Shown here piece by piece: positions 1 to 7,535 of a stretch of 8,470 nt of DNA. The first letter of the stretch is position 1, and every line of letters begins with the position of its first letter. The stretch spans positions 1 through 8,470 of the forward strand of contig CALQED020000039.1 of the NCBI GenBank assembly GCA_943329505.2, written 5' to 3'. The position numbers were made by a program, and so were the translations under genes. The stretch is from Polynucleobacter meluiroseus (GTDB lineage Bacteria > Pseudomonadota > Gammaproteobacteria > Burkholderiales > Burkholderiaceae). The notes beneath the pieces were generated by a model. It was not told where the DNA came from. It saw only the letters and a program-made list of their open reading frames with translations, and searched no databases.

Positions 1-271
1 GCCAATGCGCACGGTGCGGTACTAAAGTGAGCGCATGATTTTTAATCTCATAACTTGCGTGGCGACGAAAGCGATACCGCCCGCCATCCTTCAGATAAGG
101 GTCTCGCGGCAAACCCTCCCAATACTGAGATAGGTTTTGAAGATGCGCCAAAGGAACTTGACTAATCTCTGCCACCGTTTCAGCCGATACCACTGCAAAA
201 CCATCACTTTTCAGGGCCTGGGTAAGGCCCCTGGCTGGAGTTAATACAGGGGAAAGATGAGCAGAACTCAT
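1..271 (-). CDS. 2OG-Fe dioxygenase family protein, N-terminal part (cut by window edge)
   Basis: The reading frame opens with ATG at 271 and stays open for 90 codons to the left edge, so only the N-terminal part is present. Residues 48-71 (SQYWEGLP, then PYLKDGGRYRFRRH) and the following PHRAHW near residue 85 resemble the opening of the 2OG-Fe dioxygenase family (Pfam PF10014 type), where a W-x-x-L-P-x-D-x-Y-x-x-D-G-G-R-Y-R-x-R-R segment is characteristic. This is recognition by eye. The iron-binding histidine and aspartate would lie beyond the window, so activity cannot be judged. Members of this family include Fe(II)/2-oxoglutarate amino acid hydroxylases, but the substrate here is unknown. 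No clear Shine-Dalgarno precedes the ATG. A second ATG at 279 is in another frame and stops after three codons. The gene starts 33 bases after the stop of the solute-binding protein gene, on the same strand, so the two may be cotranscribed. Confidence 0.75.
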   Translation of the reverse strand, partial: MSSAHLSPVLTPARGLTQALKSDGFAVVSAETVAEISQVPLAHLQNLSQYWEGLPRDPYLKDGGRYRFRRHASYEIKNHALTLVPHRAHW

Positions 272-304
272 AGCTTCATTTTAGGGCAAATGGAACAGGA
301 AAAA

Positions 305-1273
305 TTAATCTAACTGCGCACCCGATGCTTTGACGATTTTTGCCCACTTCGCTAACTCCTCTTTCAGTAAGCCACTAAGCTTTGCAGCAGGTACTGGATT
401 TAAATCCAAACCTTGAGCAATTAACTTCTCGCGAACATCAGGCTTTACCATGATTTTATCCATTGCGAGCTGTACTTTCTTGACTGCATCTGCTGAAGTT
501 CCAATCGGAGCAAATAATGCTACCCAAACCTCACCAACACAATCTGGATAAGTCTCAGCAATAGTCGGAATTTCAGGGGCGGCACTAGAACGCTTAGCTG
601 AACTAATAGCAATTGCCTGAAGTTTGCCTGTCTTAATATAATTTAAGGCTGATGGAAGACTCGCAAATGCCAGTGGTACTTGGCCACCTAAAACATCATT
701 GATTGCAGGGGCTACCCCTTTATAAGGGATGTGCTGCATCTCAACACCTGCGCTTGTATTGAGCATAGCGCCAAGCAGATGACTAATCGTGCCATTGCCA
801 GCAGATGCATAAGACAATTCACCAGGCTTCTTTTTAGCAGCAGAAATGACATCAGCAAGTGTTTTATAAGGAGATCCTGGAGGTGTCACCAAAACATATG
901 GTGTGGCACCAATGTAATACAGGGGAATGAAATCATTAATTGGATCAAACCCAGGATTTTTATATAAAGCGGGATTAATTGCTTGTGCACTATTAATGGT
1001 TAATAGCAAGGTATAGCCATCTTTCGCTGAACGCGCCACACTTTGCGTACCAATATTACCGCCAGCACCAGGTCTATTTTCGACCACCACCGAAGCGCCA
1101 ATCGCCTCTCCAAAAGCAGGCGCAATTAAACGGGCCACGATATCGTTCGTGCCACCAGCAGTTTGCGGCACCACTAATGAAATAGGTTTATTAGGATAGG
1201 GCTGTGCAATCGCCAATGATGAGAGTAAGAACCCAATGAGCAATCCTGCTATAGCAGTAGATTTTTTATACAT
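305..1273 (-). CDS. Bug/TctC-family tripartite tricarboxylate transporter substrate-binding protein
   Basis: Periplasmic solute receptor of 322 residues, the normal length for the Bug (TctC) family. Residues 1-23 form a signal peptide: MYKK, a hydrophobic stretch, then SLAIA with likely cleavage before QPYP. The mature protein begins with the family pattern YPNKPISLVVPQTAGGTND (about 26-44), followed by the VENRPGAGGNIG loop (65-76), both hallmarks of Bug receptors that bind carboxylated ligands. The ligand cannot be read from sequence. No membrane subunits (TctA/TctB) lie in the window, which is usual for these often orphan receptors. The open frame extends upstream to a TTG at 1354, but I chose the ATG at 1273 because it starts exactly at the signal peptide and has GGAG five bases upstream (1279-1282). 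It follows ccmI by 90 bases and could have its own promoter. Family is certain; substrate and physiological role are unknown. Confidence 0.93.
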   Translation of the reverse strand: MYKKSTAIAGLLIGFLLSSLAIAQPYPNKPISLVVPQTAGGTNDIVARLIAPAFGEAIGASVVVENRPGAGGNIGTQSVARSAKDGYTLLLTINSAQAINPALYKNPGFDPINDFIPLYYIGATPYVLVTPPGSPYKTLADVISAAKKKPGELSYASAGNGTISHLLGAMLNTSAGVEMQHIPYKGVAPAINDVLGGQVPLAFASLPSALNYIKTGKLQAIAISSAKRSSAAPEIPTIAETYPDCVGEVWVALFAPIGTSADAVKKVQLAMDKIMVKPDVREKLIAQGLDLNPVPAAKLSGLLKEELAKWAKIVKASGAQLD

Positions 1274-1319
1274 ATTGTCTCCGTTTAAGGATATAGCTGT
1301 TTTTGAGAGTTCAGACGAC

Positions 1320-1348
1320 TTATTATTCTCTTTACTGAAAGCTGGCAA
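1320..1348 (-). promoter_or_regulatory. Possible sigma70 promoter for the Bug receptor gene
   Basis: On the minus strand TTGCCA (1343-1348, five of six matches to TTGACA) is followed by an AT-rich block containing AATAAT (1322-1327, five of six to TATAAT) at a short 15-base spacing, or TAATAA (1320-1325) at 17 bases. Initiation would give a leader of roughly 40 bases. The compromise between spacing and match makes this only a candidate; read-through from the ccm operon is the alternative. Confidence 0.3.
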
Positions 1349-1356
1349 CGCCAAGC
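1341..1356 (-). terminator. Weak hairpin after ccmI, possible partial terminator
   Basis: Eight bases past the ccmI stop, the minus strand reads GCTTGGCGTTGCCAGC: a 6-bp stem with one bulged T and a GTT loop, followed by only TTTC. The short T-run makes it at best a leaky terminator, so the downstream genes may still receive ccm transcript. It overlaps the -35 element proposed for the receptor gene. Confidence 0.25.
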
Positions 1357-1363
1357 CCTCAGT

Positions 1364-2566
1364 CTACTGCCGAACTTGATCGACTAAAAGCTTAACTTGA
1401 TTTGATCCCACTTTAACGGTTTGCACTGAAGAGATCAAATCCCCTGCCTCAGCCTTGGCCATTCCAGTTTTAGAAATCCTGACTTCAATAGAAACATCAG
1501 ATAACTTCGAGATCGGCGCGCTAGGATTCATGGCTAGAGCATCAGTCAAAGCGAAGTTCATCGGAAATTCAGTCGCAGGCACCCTCAGAACGGCTACAGG
1601 CATCCGCTCACCTGGTTGACGCGCGATTACCATCAACACATCTCCAGACTTCACTTTAGATTTCAGTTCAGCAGAAATCTCAATCTTGCCACTGACACCC
1701 TTTCCATTGGCAACAGCAGTATTGATGTTGGTATTGGTACCAGCTAAACCACCTTTAGATCGCGCCTCAGCAATCGAAGATTCAATCGTACGCGCCTCTT
1801 CAGAACCTGGTGGTAATTGTTGTGCAAGCTTTTCCCAGGTTTGCACGGCAGATTTGTAATCGCCATTGTTAAATGAGGCGGTACCAGACAACCATAGGGC
1901 TAGCAAATTATTAGGATCAAGCTTTAATGCCTGATTAATCAGCTGCAATGGCTTACCAGCAAAATTCCCATTAGCAAGTGCTACTAAGGTGTCTGCATAT
2001 TCAGCCAATAGTTCAGGATCTTCATTAATCAACTGACCGGCACGACTAAATGATTTAGCAGCATCTTCATTACGGCCTAACATTCGGTAGGACCGACCTA
2101 ACATTGCCCAGCCCTTTAGATTGGTAGGATCTGCCTCCATCTTGAGTGCAAATTCAGCCACCATCTTTTCAACACCCACTTGAGTCATTGGCTGCTGCTC
2201 ATTTTTTTGCGACACCCGAAGAACGTCACCTAAGGAAAAGTAAAGGCCCGAAGAAAGTATCGTAATAAAGAGGCACAGTCCAATCACCACTTTTTTAGAA
2301 GAGCCCATCACCGCCTTGTCATCTTCCTCATTGGTATCTTGAAATAGACGTTGGCGCATTTCTGCGTGGCTGATTTCATACTCTTGGGCATCAATCGTTC
2401 CGGCGGCATGCTCAGCTGCTAGTTTCTCAAGCTCTTCACGATAAATAGCAGCATTCATCTGACGGCGGGAGGTGCCCTCACCTTTGCCCGAGAAGATAAA
2501 TGGTCGCAATAGCAGCAGCAAGACCAATGCTAGTAATAAGAAAGCTGGAATAAAGAAACTAGCCAT
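1364..2566 (-). CDS. ccmI: Cytochrome c biogenesis protein CcmI (TPR apocytochrome chaperone)
   Basis: CcmI holds the C-terminal end of apocytochrome c in the periplasm and passes it to the CcmF-CcmH haem ligation complex. The 400-residue protein has the expected architecture: a membrane segment at residues 4-22, a cytoplasmic loop rich in charged residues (about 28-90, including REELEKLAAEHAAG), a second membrane segment at about 93-112, and a periplasmic part. That part holds TPR-like helices from about 130 to 265 (WAMLGRSYRMLGRNEDAAKS and ALKLDPNNLLALWLSG are typical repeat units) and a C-terminal beta-rich domain from about 291 (GKIEISAELKSKV) to 398. This is the long, single-polypeptide form, kept separate from ccmH. 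The ATG overlaps the end of ccmH by eight bases, with GGGATGGA as a usable ribosome site inside ccmH. It is the last gene of the operon and ends in TAG. The symbol cycH is an older synonym. Confidence 0.95.
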   Translation of the reverse strand: MASFFIPAFLLLALVLLLLLRPFIFSGKGEGTSRRQMNAAIYREELEKLAAEHAAGTIDAQEYEISHAEMRQRLFQDTNEEDDKAVMGSSKKVVIGLCLFITILSSGLYFSLGDVLRVSQKNEQQPMTQVGVEKMVAEFALKMEADPTNLKGWAMLGRSYRMLGRNEDAAKSFSRAGQLINEDPELLAEYADTLVALANGNFAGKPLQLINQALKLDPNNLLALWLSGTASFNNGDYKSAVQTWEKLAQQLPPGSEEARTIESSIAEARSKGGLAGTNTNINTAVANGKGVSGKIEISAELKSKVKSGDVLMVIARQPGERMPVAVLRVPATEFPMNFALTDALAMNPSAPISKLSDVSIEVRISKTGMAKAEAGDLISSVQTVKVGSNQVKLLVDQVRQ

Positions 2567-3044
2567 TCATTCCATCCCGTTGATTTTTACCCAGTGTGTT
2601 TAATAAAGCGTCGATTTTTTGATTGTCTTCTTCAGACAGTATTTTGCTCGAGACCAGCGTATTTCTTCGGCGCAAATAACTCAATAAGAATGCGATCCCA
2701 ATGACTAGAATCACAAAAGGGCCAATCCATAGCAACCAAGTAATCGGCTTGACTGGTGGGCGATATAAAACAAAGTCGCCATAACGCTCAACCATGAAAG
2801 CACGGATTTGCTGATCACTCTTGCCCTCTTTAATCAGAGTACGAATTTCTCTCCGCAGATCATTAGCCAAATCAGAGCGAGAGCCTGCCAAGGATTCGTT
2901 TTGACAAACTAAACAGCGCATTTCTTCAGAAATAGTAATCAGACGTTGTTCTGTTACAGGATCATCTGCTAAAGGGGCAGCATCATTCGCAATGGCAGTT
3001 TGTAAAAATAGCATGGAGGCGAAGATTAAAAAAATGGCTTTCAT
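2559..3044 (-). CDS. ccmH: Cytochrome c maturation thiol-oxidoreductase CcmH
   Basis: CcmH is a membrane-anchored periplasmic thiol protein that acts on the CxxCH cysteines of apocytochrome c and belongs to the haem ligation complex. Residues 1-19 are a cleavable signal peptide (MKAIFLIF to TAIA, before NDAAP). The redox motif is MRCLVCQNESLAGS, with active cysteines C44 and C47, followed by the conserved helix SDLANDLRREI (57-67) and the RYGDFVLYRPP segment (87-97). One membrane helix spans about 103-123 and a short charged cytoplasmic tail follows. At 161 residues it is the short form, with no TPR domain fused, consistent with a separate ccmI next door. Its ATG overlaps the ccmG stop by four bases (ATGA), which suggests translational coupling. 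The Shine-Dalgarno is poor (GAAAAAG), in keeping with coupling. Confidence 0.97.
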   Translation of the reverse strand: MKAIFLIFASMLFLQTAIANDAAPLADDPVTEQRLITISEEMRCLVCQNESLAGSRSDLANDLRREIRTLIKEGKSDQQIRAFMVERYGDFVLYRPPVKPITWLLWIGPFVILVIGIAFLLSYLRRRNTLVSSKILSEEDNQKIDALLNTLGKNQRDGMNG

Positions 3045-3571
3045 GACTTTTTCAGTTCAGTCAATAAGGGGTAGATCTTTTGATTCAGAATCTGCTGAGT
3101 CAGTGGTCCAATATGTTTAAAGCGAATAACTCCAGCTTGATCAATCACATAGGTTTCTGGAACACCATACACGCCATAATCAATACCAACTCGGCCATCC
3201 GCATCGAATGCAGACAGTAGATATGGATTGCCCTGTCTTTCTAGCATCACTAGAGCATCTTCACGCTTGTCTTTGTAATCCAAACCAATCAATGGTGCTT
3301 GCCCCGATTTTGCTAAATCCACCAAAACAGGATGCTCTTCACGACACGCTACACACCATGAAGCCCAAACATTCAAGATCCAAACTTGACCTTTCATGTT
3401 CGCTGGCGAGAAGGTTTGACTGGCTTGTGCTAACTGCGGGATTTCAAATATGGGTGCAGGCTTGTTAATTAAGGGAGAGGGAACCTCATGCGGATCACGA
3501 TTAAGTCCAATAGCCAAAAAGACTACAAGAACCACAAACAGAATTAACGGAATTAAAAATTTGGCCTTCAT
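3041..3571 (-). CDS. ccmG: Periplasmic thioredoxin-like protein CcmG (DsbE)
   Basis: CcmG is a membrane-tethered thioredoxin-fold reductant that keeps apocytochrome c and CcmH cysteines reduced; electrons normally come from a DsbD/CcdA-type membrane protein, not encoded here. An uncleaved N-terminal anchor covers about residues 5-23. The thioredoxin fold contains NVWASWCVACREEHP with active-site cysteines C73 and C76 and the acidic residues after the motif typical of CcmG. It also has the GVYGVPETYVID segment (133-144), where P138 is the expected cis-proline and E139 the family glutamate. The active site is WCVAC rather than the WCP-x-C of the E. coli protein; variation between the cysteines is normal in this family. 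Length (176) is normal. The ATG overlaps the ccmF stop by four bases. Its own stop overlaps ccmH the same way. Confidence 0.97.
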   Translation of the reverse strand: MKAKFLIPLILFVVLVVFLAIGLNRDPHEVPSPLINKPAPIFEIPQLAQASQTFSPANMKGQVWILNVWASWCVACREEHPVLVDLAKSGQAPLIGLDYKDKREDALVMLERQGNPYLLSAFDADGRVGIDYGVYGVPETYVIDQAGVIRFKHIGPLTQQILNQKIYPLLTELKKS

Positions 3572-5487
3572 AAGGTGGCTCTCTTTAATTTAATCCGATA
3601 ACGCTTATCAGAAATTGCCAGCACACCACCTAAAGCCATAAACAAACAGCCACCCCAAATCCAATCAACAAATGGCTTGTAATACACTCTGACAGCCCAG
3701 GCTTTATCACTCAACTCTTCACCAAGTGATACATAAATATCTCGCGTTAAACCGACATCGATTGCCGCTTCCGTCATCGGCATGGTAGAAGAAAAATAGC
3801 TACGTTTTTCTGGATACAGAGTTGCTTGAGATTTACCATTCTGTGAGAGTAGGAAAGTGCCACGCATAGCCTGATAATTAGGACCAGGCACTCTATCCAC
3901 GCCGACTAACTGAATTTGATAGCCTCCTACAGTTACAGTCTCACCAGCCAACATGCGTACATCTTTTTCTTCTTGGTATGCACCAACCATGGTGACACCG
4001 ATAACGAAGATGGCCATCCCTAGATGAGCGACTTGCATTCCAATAAAAGAGCGCGTTGGTTTGCCTAGTCTAGCTTGTCGAACGATTTGCAAACATCCAG
4101 AAGCGATGATCCAAAAAGCCAATAAGAATCCAAGTCCAGCCAGCCAAGTAAATTGGCCCATGATCAAAGGTATGGTAACTCCAGCACACATAGCAACTAA
4201 GCCAGCCAGCCATAAGCGCTTGATCACGGTAATGAGATTAGTATTTTTCCAATTAGTCCAAGGCCCAATTCCCATTAGTACCAACAGCGGCACCATGATA
4301 GGGACAAAGACGCTATTGAAATAAGGAGGGCCTACCGAAATCTTTCCTAAATGCAGCGCATCTATCAACAAGGGATAGAGCGTACCTAACAAGACGGAAC
4401 CAGCTGAAACCACTAAGAACACATTACCTAACAAAATAAATGTTTCTCTTGAGCTCAAGCTAAATTTTCCACCCAAGGTATTTTTGGGGGCACGCCATGC
4501 ATACAAAGCGAGTGAGGAACCCACTACTAGCGATAAGAAAATCAAAATGAAGATACCGCGCCTTGGATCAGTGGCGAAAGCATGGACTGATGTCAAGACG
4601 CCAGAACGCACCAAGAATGTACCTAGCAAGGAAAGTGAGAAAGCGGTAATTGCCAAGAGCAAGGTCCAGCTTTTAAAGCCTCCACGCTTTTCAGTGACTG
4701 CCAAAGAGTGCAGCAAAGCCGTACCCACTAGCCAAGGAATAAATGAAGCGTTTTCAACGGGATCCCAAAACCACCATCCACCCCAACCTAATTCGTAATA
4801 AGCCCACCAAGAGCCTAATGCGATGCCAAGGGTCAAAAATACCCATGCAGCCGTTGTCCATGGGCGAGACCAGCGCGCCCATGCAGCATCCAACCTGCCA
4901 GATAGTAATGAAGCGATTGCAAATGCAAATGCGACTGAAAAACCAACATAGCCCATATACAACATCGGCGGATGAAACACTAAGCCTGGATCCTGCAGCA
5001 AGGGATTTAATGAACGACCATCTGGAGCAGCAGGTAATAGACGCTCAAACGGATTGGAGGTGGTTAATACAAAGAGCAATAAACCACTAGTTACCAAACC
5101 AAGCACACCAATAACCCTGGCGACCATAAACTCATCTAAAGCCTTAGAGAGTTGCGCTACCAAAATAGTCCAAGTACTTAAAAGGAAGATCCATAACAAT
5201 AATGAGCCTTCATGCCCACCCCATACCGCACCCAATCGATACATGATGGGTAATTGGGAGTTGGAATGCTCGGCAACATAAAGCACGGAAAAATCATTCA
5301 CATAAAAACTCCATGCCAAGCTTATAAAAGCAAGTGCAAGCAGCATGAAAGCTGTTTGAGCGGCAGGCCTTGCGAGAACCAAGTATTCACGGCGACCGTA
5401 ATGTGCTCCCACTAAAGGCAAGATCCCTTGAATCAAGGTAATGCAAAGCGCCAAAATCAGTGCGTAATGCCCAAACTCAGGAATCAT
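3568..5487 (-). CDS. ccmF: Cytochrome c haem lyase core subunit CcmF
   Basis: CcmF is the polytopic inner-membrane core of the holocytochrome c synthase: it takes haem from CcmE and attaches it to apocytochrome presented by CcmH and CcmI. The 639-residue protein is of normal length and strongly hydrophobic. The periplasmic WWD haem-handling domain is clear at 234-250 ([17 protein letters not shown]). All four histidines used for haem ligation in this family are present: H172 (in [10 protein letters not shown]) and H302 (in VHAFATDP) flank the WWD domain, while H260 and H488 (in QVAHLG) match the ligands of the stable membrane haem b. These correspond to H173, H303, H261 and H491 of the E. coli protein by my recollection of that literature. 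A periplasmic domain near the C-terminus (about 503-605) precedes the last membrane helix. The start overlaps the ccmE stop by four bases and has GGAAG six bases upstream. Confidence 0.98.
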   Translation of the reverse strand: MIPEFGHYALILALCITLIQGILPLVGAHYGRREYLVLARPAAQTAFMLLALAFISLAWSFYVNDFSVLYVAEHSNSQLPIMYRLGAVWGGHEGSLLLWIFLLSTWTILVAQLSKALDEFMVARVIGVLGLVTSGLLLFVLTTSNPFERLLPAAPDGRSLNPLLQDPGLVFHPPMLYMGYVGFSVAFAFAIASLLSGRLDAAWARWSRPWTTAAWVFLTLGIALGSWWAYYELGWGGWWFWDPVENASFIPWLVGTALLHSLAVTEKRGGFKSWTLLLAITAFSLSLLGTFLVRSGVLTSVHAFATDPRRGIFILIFLSLVVGSSLALYAWRAPKNTLGGKFSLSSRETFILLGNVFLVVSAGSVLLGTLYPLLIDALHLGKISVGPPYFNSVFVPIMVPLLVLMGIGPWTNWKNTNLITVIKRLWLAGLVAMCAGVTIPLIMGQFTWLAGLGFLLAFWIIASGCLQIVRQARLGKPTRSFIGMQVAHLGMAIFVIGVTMVGAYQEEKDVRMLAGETVTVGGYQIQLVGVDRVPGPNYQAMRGTFLLSQNGKSQATLYPEKRSYFSSTMPMTEAAIDVGLTRDIYVSLGEELSDKAWAVRVYYKPFVDWIWGGCLFMALGGVLAISDKRYRIKLKRATL

Positions 5488-5918
5488 TTATTACTTCCAT
5501 TTTTTTGGGCTTGGTCTAAAGCGTGTTTTGCTTCTGGGGGCATATAGTTTTCATCATGCTTAGCCAATACTTCGCTCGCCACAAACTCTCCATTAGCATT
5601 CAAGCGTCCCTGAATGACTGCACCTTTACCCTCTTTAAATAGATCGGGCAGGATACCTGTATACGAAACAGGAATATCTTTCACAAGATCGGTAATCACA
5701 AAGTGAACCGTTAAATCATCCCGCTTTACTGAACCCTCTTTAACCATGCCACCAATTCGAAATGCTTGCCCTTGTGGCGACTTACCCGCTGCCACATCAC
5801 TTGGAGTGACGTAAAGCGCAATATTGCTATTGAGGGCATTCAAAATTAATAGTGCAGCGATCCCAATGACAACTAAGGCAGCAACAATGATTAATCCACG
5901 CTTATGTCTAGGCTTCAC
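5484..5918 (-). CDS. ccmE: Periplasmic haem chaperone CcmE
   Basis: CcmE binds haem covalently at a single histidine after loading by CcmABCD and delivers it to CcmF. The 144-residue protein has a short basic cytoplasmic start (KPRHKRG), one membrane anchor (about 8-28) and a periplasmic OB-fold domain from about 35. The catalytic signature is [14 protein letters not shown]121 is the haem-attachment residue and Y125 the axial ligand, matching H130 and Y134 of E. coli. A flexible polar tail follows (131-144). The start codon is GTG, not ATG: it shares one base with the ccmD TAG stop (TAGTG), and no other start fits because the next methionine lies inside the folded domain. Only a weak purine stretch (AAAGAAAG) precedes it, so initiation may depend on termination of ccmD translation. 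Confidence 0.97.
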   Translation of the reverse strand: MKPRHKRGLIIVAALVVIGIAALLILNALNSNIALYVTPSDVAAGKSPQGQAFRIGGMVKEGSVKRDDLTVHFVITDLVKDIPVSYTGILPDLFKEGKGAVIQGRLNANGEFVASEVLAKHDENYMPPEAKHALDQAQKNGSNK

Positions 5919-6103
5919 TAACTACTTTCTTTATCAAACTGCTCAGCTAAACGCTCTTGCTTGAGTCTGCGAATAATCGCCTTCTTGCGCGCCCGAATAC
6001 TCAGTGGCTCTAACAACAAAACGACCGCACAAATACCAAAACTACTCCAAACATAGAGCCCATAGCCACCCATTGCAAAAAACTCTGCCGGACTATTCCA
6101 CAT
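5918..6103 (-). CDS. ccmD: Haem exporter accessory protein CcmD
   Basis: CcmD is a small single-pass inner-membrane protein needed for release of haem-loaded CcmE from the CcmABC complex. The frame is open from 6136, but I place the start at the ATG at 6103, giving 61 residues. This removes an 11-residue leader lying wholly inside ccmC and leaves the family-typical opening [19 protein letters not shown]. The start also forms a TGATG junction with the ccmC stop (one shared base), with GAGGTG at 6112-6117, eight bases upstream. Residues 16-34 form the membrane helix, and the tail from R37 to K48 is strongly basic ([12 protein letters not shown]), which places it in the cytoplasm, as expected. 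The motif F-x-M-G-G-Y-x-x-Y-V-W is the family fingerprint. Confidence 0.93.
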   Translation of the reverse strand: MWNSPAEFFAMGGYGLYVWSSFGICAVVLLLEPLSIRARKKAIIRRLKQERLAEQFDKESS

Positions 6104-6873
6104 CAGTTTTTCACCTCGCTCAATTGTCTCACCCAATCCGTATGGGCTTCACGCTCCAAAATAATGGCACGGACCCGCATTAAGCCTACTGCAATTGAAT
6201 ACATCCAGAAGCATAGTGCCATTAATAACATTCCCCACAACATGGTTTGTGCCATTGCAGGGGCTTTGGTGAGAGAGACCGAGGCCCCTTGGTGCAAGGT
6301 ATTCCACCATTTCACAGAAAAATAAATAATGGGTATATTCACTACCCCCACCAGAGCTAAAATCGCACCTGCCTTATCGGCTCTGCGTGGATTATCAATC
6401 GCAGCCTGCAAGGCCATAAAGCCCAAATAGAGAAATAGCAAAATCAGTTCAGAAGTTAGGCGGGCATCCCATACCCACCAAGCGCCCCACATTGGCTTAC
6501 CCCAAAATGCGCCAGTCCATAAGGATAAAAATGCCATCCATGCACCAATCGGAGCTAAGGCTTGCGCCATCATTGCCGATAAACGGGTATTAAAGATGAG
6601 ACCTAGGCCTGCCCATGCCGCCATCACTAAATAGATGAACATCGACATCCAGGAGGCGGGCACATGAATAAAAATGATTCGATAGGCTTGACCTTGTACT
6701 GCATCTACTGGCGCAACAAAGAAGCTAATCCACAGTCCTACTGCGCCAAAGATAGTCGCCAATATCCAGAAAACTGGAATGAGTTTCCCCGCCACCGGAT
6801 AAAAGGTAGCTGGACTCGATAACTGAAACCAGTTAACTAAGCGGTTCTTTGAAAAATTATTAGTATCAGTCAT
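6103..6873 (-). CDS. ccmC: Haem-handling membrane protein CcmC
   Basis: CcmC is a six-helix inner-membrane protein that presents haem to CcmE at the periplasmic face. The 256-residue protein contains the WWD signature WGKPMWGAWWVWDARLTSE (124-142). It is flanked by the two periplasmic histidines that ligate haem in this family: H70 in FIHVPASW and H194 in KWWNTLHQG, equivalent to H60 and H184 of E. coli. The N-terminus is about ten residues longer than that of E. coli CcmC, with a soluble stretch MTDTNNFSKNRL before the first helix. The start at 6873 overlaps the ccmB stop by four bases (ATGA), and no strong Shine-Dalgarno is visible, so reinitiation after ccmB is likely. Confidence 0.98.
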   Translation of the reverse strand: MTDTNNFSKNRLVNWFQLSSPATFYPVAGKLIPVFWILATIFGAVGLWISFFVAPVDAVQGQAYRIIFIHVPASWMSMFIYLVMAAWAGLGLIFNTRLSAMMAQALAPIGAWMAFLSLWTGAFWGKPMWGAWWVWDARLTSELILLFLYLGFMALQAAIDNPRRADKAGAILALVGVVNIPIIYFSVKWWNTLHQGASVSLTKAPAMAQTMLWGMLLMALCFWMYSIAVGLMRVRAIILEREAHTDWVRQLSEVKN

Positions 6874-7535
6874 TCAATCGCAATCTTTACAGCTGCAGCA
6901 CTCACCCAAGGTACAAATGCTAAAGCCAAAATCAATAAGGCGCCTAACAAGGAAAAATGGCCCGAAGAATCCAAGCCCACGCTACTGGCGTATACCGCAC
7001 CAGCACCAAAAATCAGCACTGGAATATAGAGCGGCAAAATCAATAAACTCATTAATACACTACCGCCCCGAACTCCAAGCGTAAGAGCCGCTCCAATAGA
7101 GCCCAAGAGTGACAGCACCGGGGTACCCAATAACAGGGTTGCCATCAATACCAATAAAGAATTCAAATCTAGATCAAACTGAATACCGATGATAGGCGCC
7201 AAGATCACTAATGGCAGTCCGCAGACTATCCAATGCGCAATAATTTTGCCAGTGATCAATAAGACTAGTGGCTGAGGCGACAAAACAATTTGCTCTAAAG
7301 TACCATCAGCATCATCAGCCGCAAACATTCGATGCAGGCCTAACAAGGTGGAGAGTAAAGCAGTTACCCAAATCACGCCTGGAGCAATCTTACGAAGGAG
7401 CGCAGGATCAGCGCCAATGCCCAGTGGAAATAAACTCGTTACTACAACAAAGAAGAAGAGTGCCGTGAGCACTTCGCTCTTACGGCGTATGACCAAGAGC
7501 AGGTCCCGATGAATCATCGCAAGTAAGGCGCTCAT
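6870..7535 (-). CDS. ccmB: Haem exporter ABC permease CcmB
   Basis: CcmB is the transmembrane partner of the CcmA ATPase; together with CcmC and CcmD they form the complex that turns over holo-CcmE. The 221-residue protein has about six hydrophobic segments. The N-terminal cytoplasmic stretch includes HRDLLLVIRRKSE (9-21), and the conserved loop after the second helix reads FAADDADGTLEQIVLSP (71-87), the most recognisable CcmB motif. The LLLGTPVLSLLGSIGAAL helix (135-152) is also typical. Length is normal. The start codon overlaps the end of ccmA by four bases, with AAGGGTG about eight bases upstream inside ccmA. The stop overlaps ccmC in the same manner. Confidence 0.97.
   Translation of the reverse strand: MSALLAMIHRDLLLVIRRKSEVLTALFFFVVVTSLFPLGIGADPALLRKIAPGVIWVTALLSTLLGLHRMFAADDADGTLEQIVLSPQPLVLLITGKIIAHWIVCGLPLVILAPIIGIQFDLDLNSLLVLMATLLLGTPVLSLLGSIGAALTLGVRGGSVLMSLLILPLYIPVLIFGAGAVYASSVGLDSSGHFSLLGALLILALAFVPWVSAAAVKIAIE

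Noticed and set aside
731..967. Plus-strand frame opposite the Bug receptor
   Set aside because: Antisense shadow of a recognisable gene, with cysteine-rich low-plausibility composition.
1274..1354. In-frame 27-codon N-terminal extension of the Bug receptor
   Set aside because: It starts with TTG, has no ribosome site, and would bury the clear signal peptide that begins at the ATG at 1273, where GGAG lies five bases upstream.
4484..5090. Open plus-strand frames of about 100 codons opposite ccmF
   Set aside because: They are antisense to a well-conserved membrane protein, have no ribosome sites of note, and their compositions (lysine, proline, serine rich) look like shadows of hydrophobic codons.
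6104..6136. Longer ccmD start with 11 extra residues
   Set aside because: The extension lies wholly inside ccmC, does not resemble CcmD, and the ATG at 6103 has GAGGTG upstream and a TGATG junction with ccmC.
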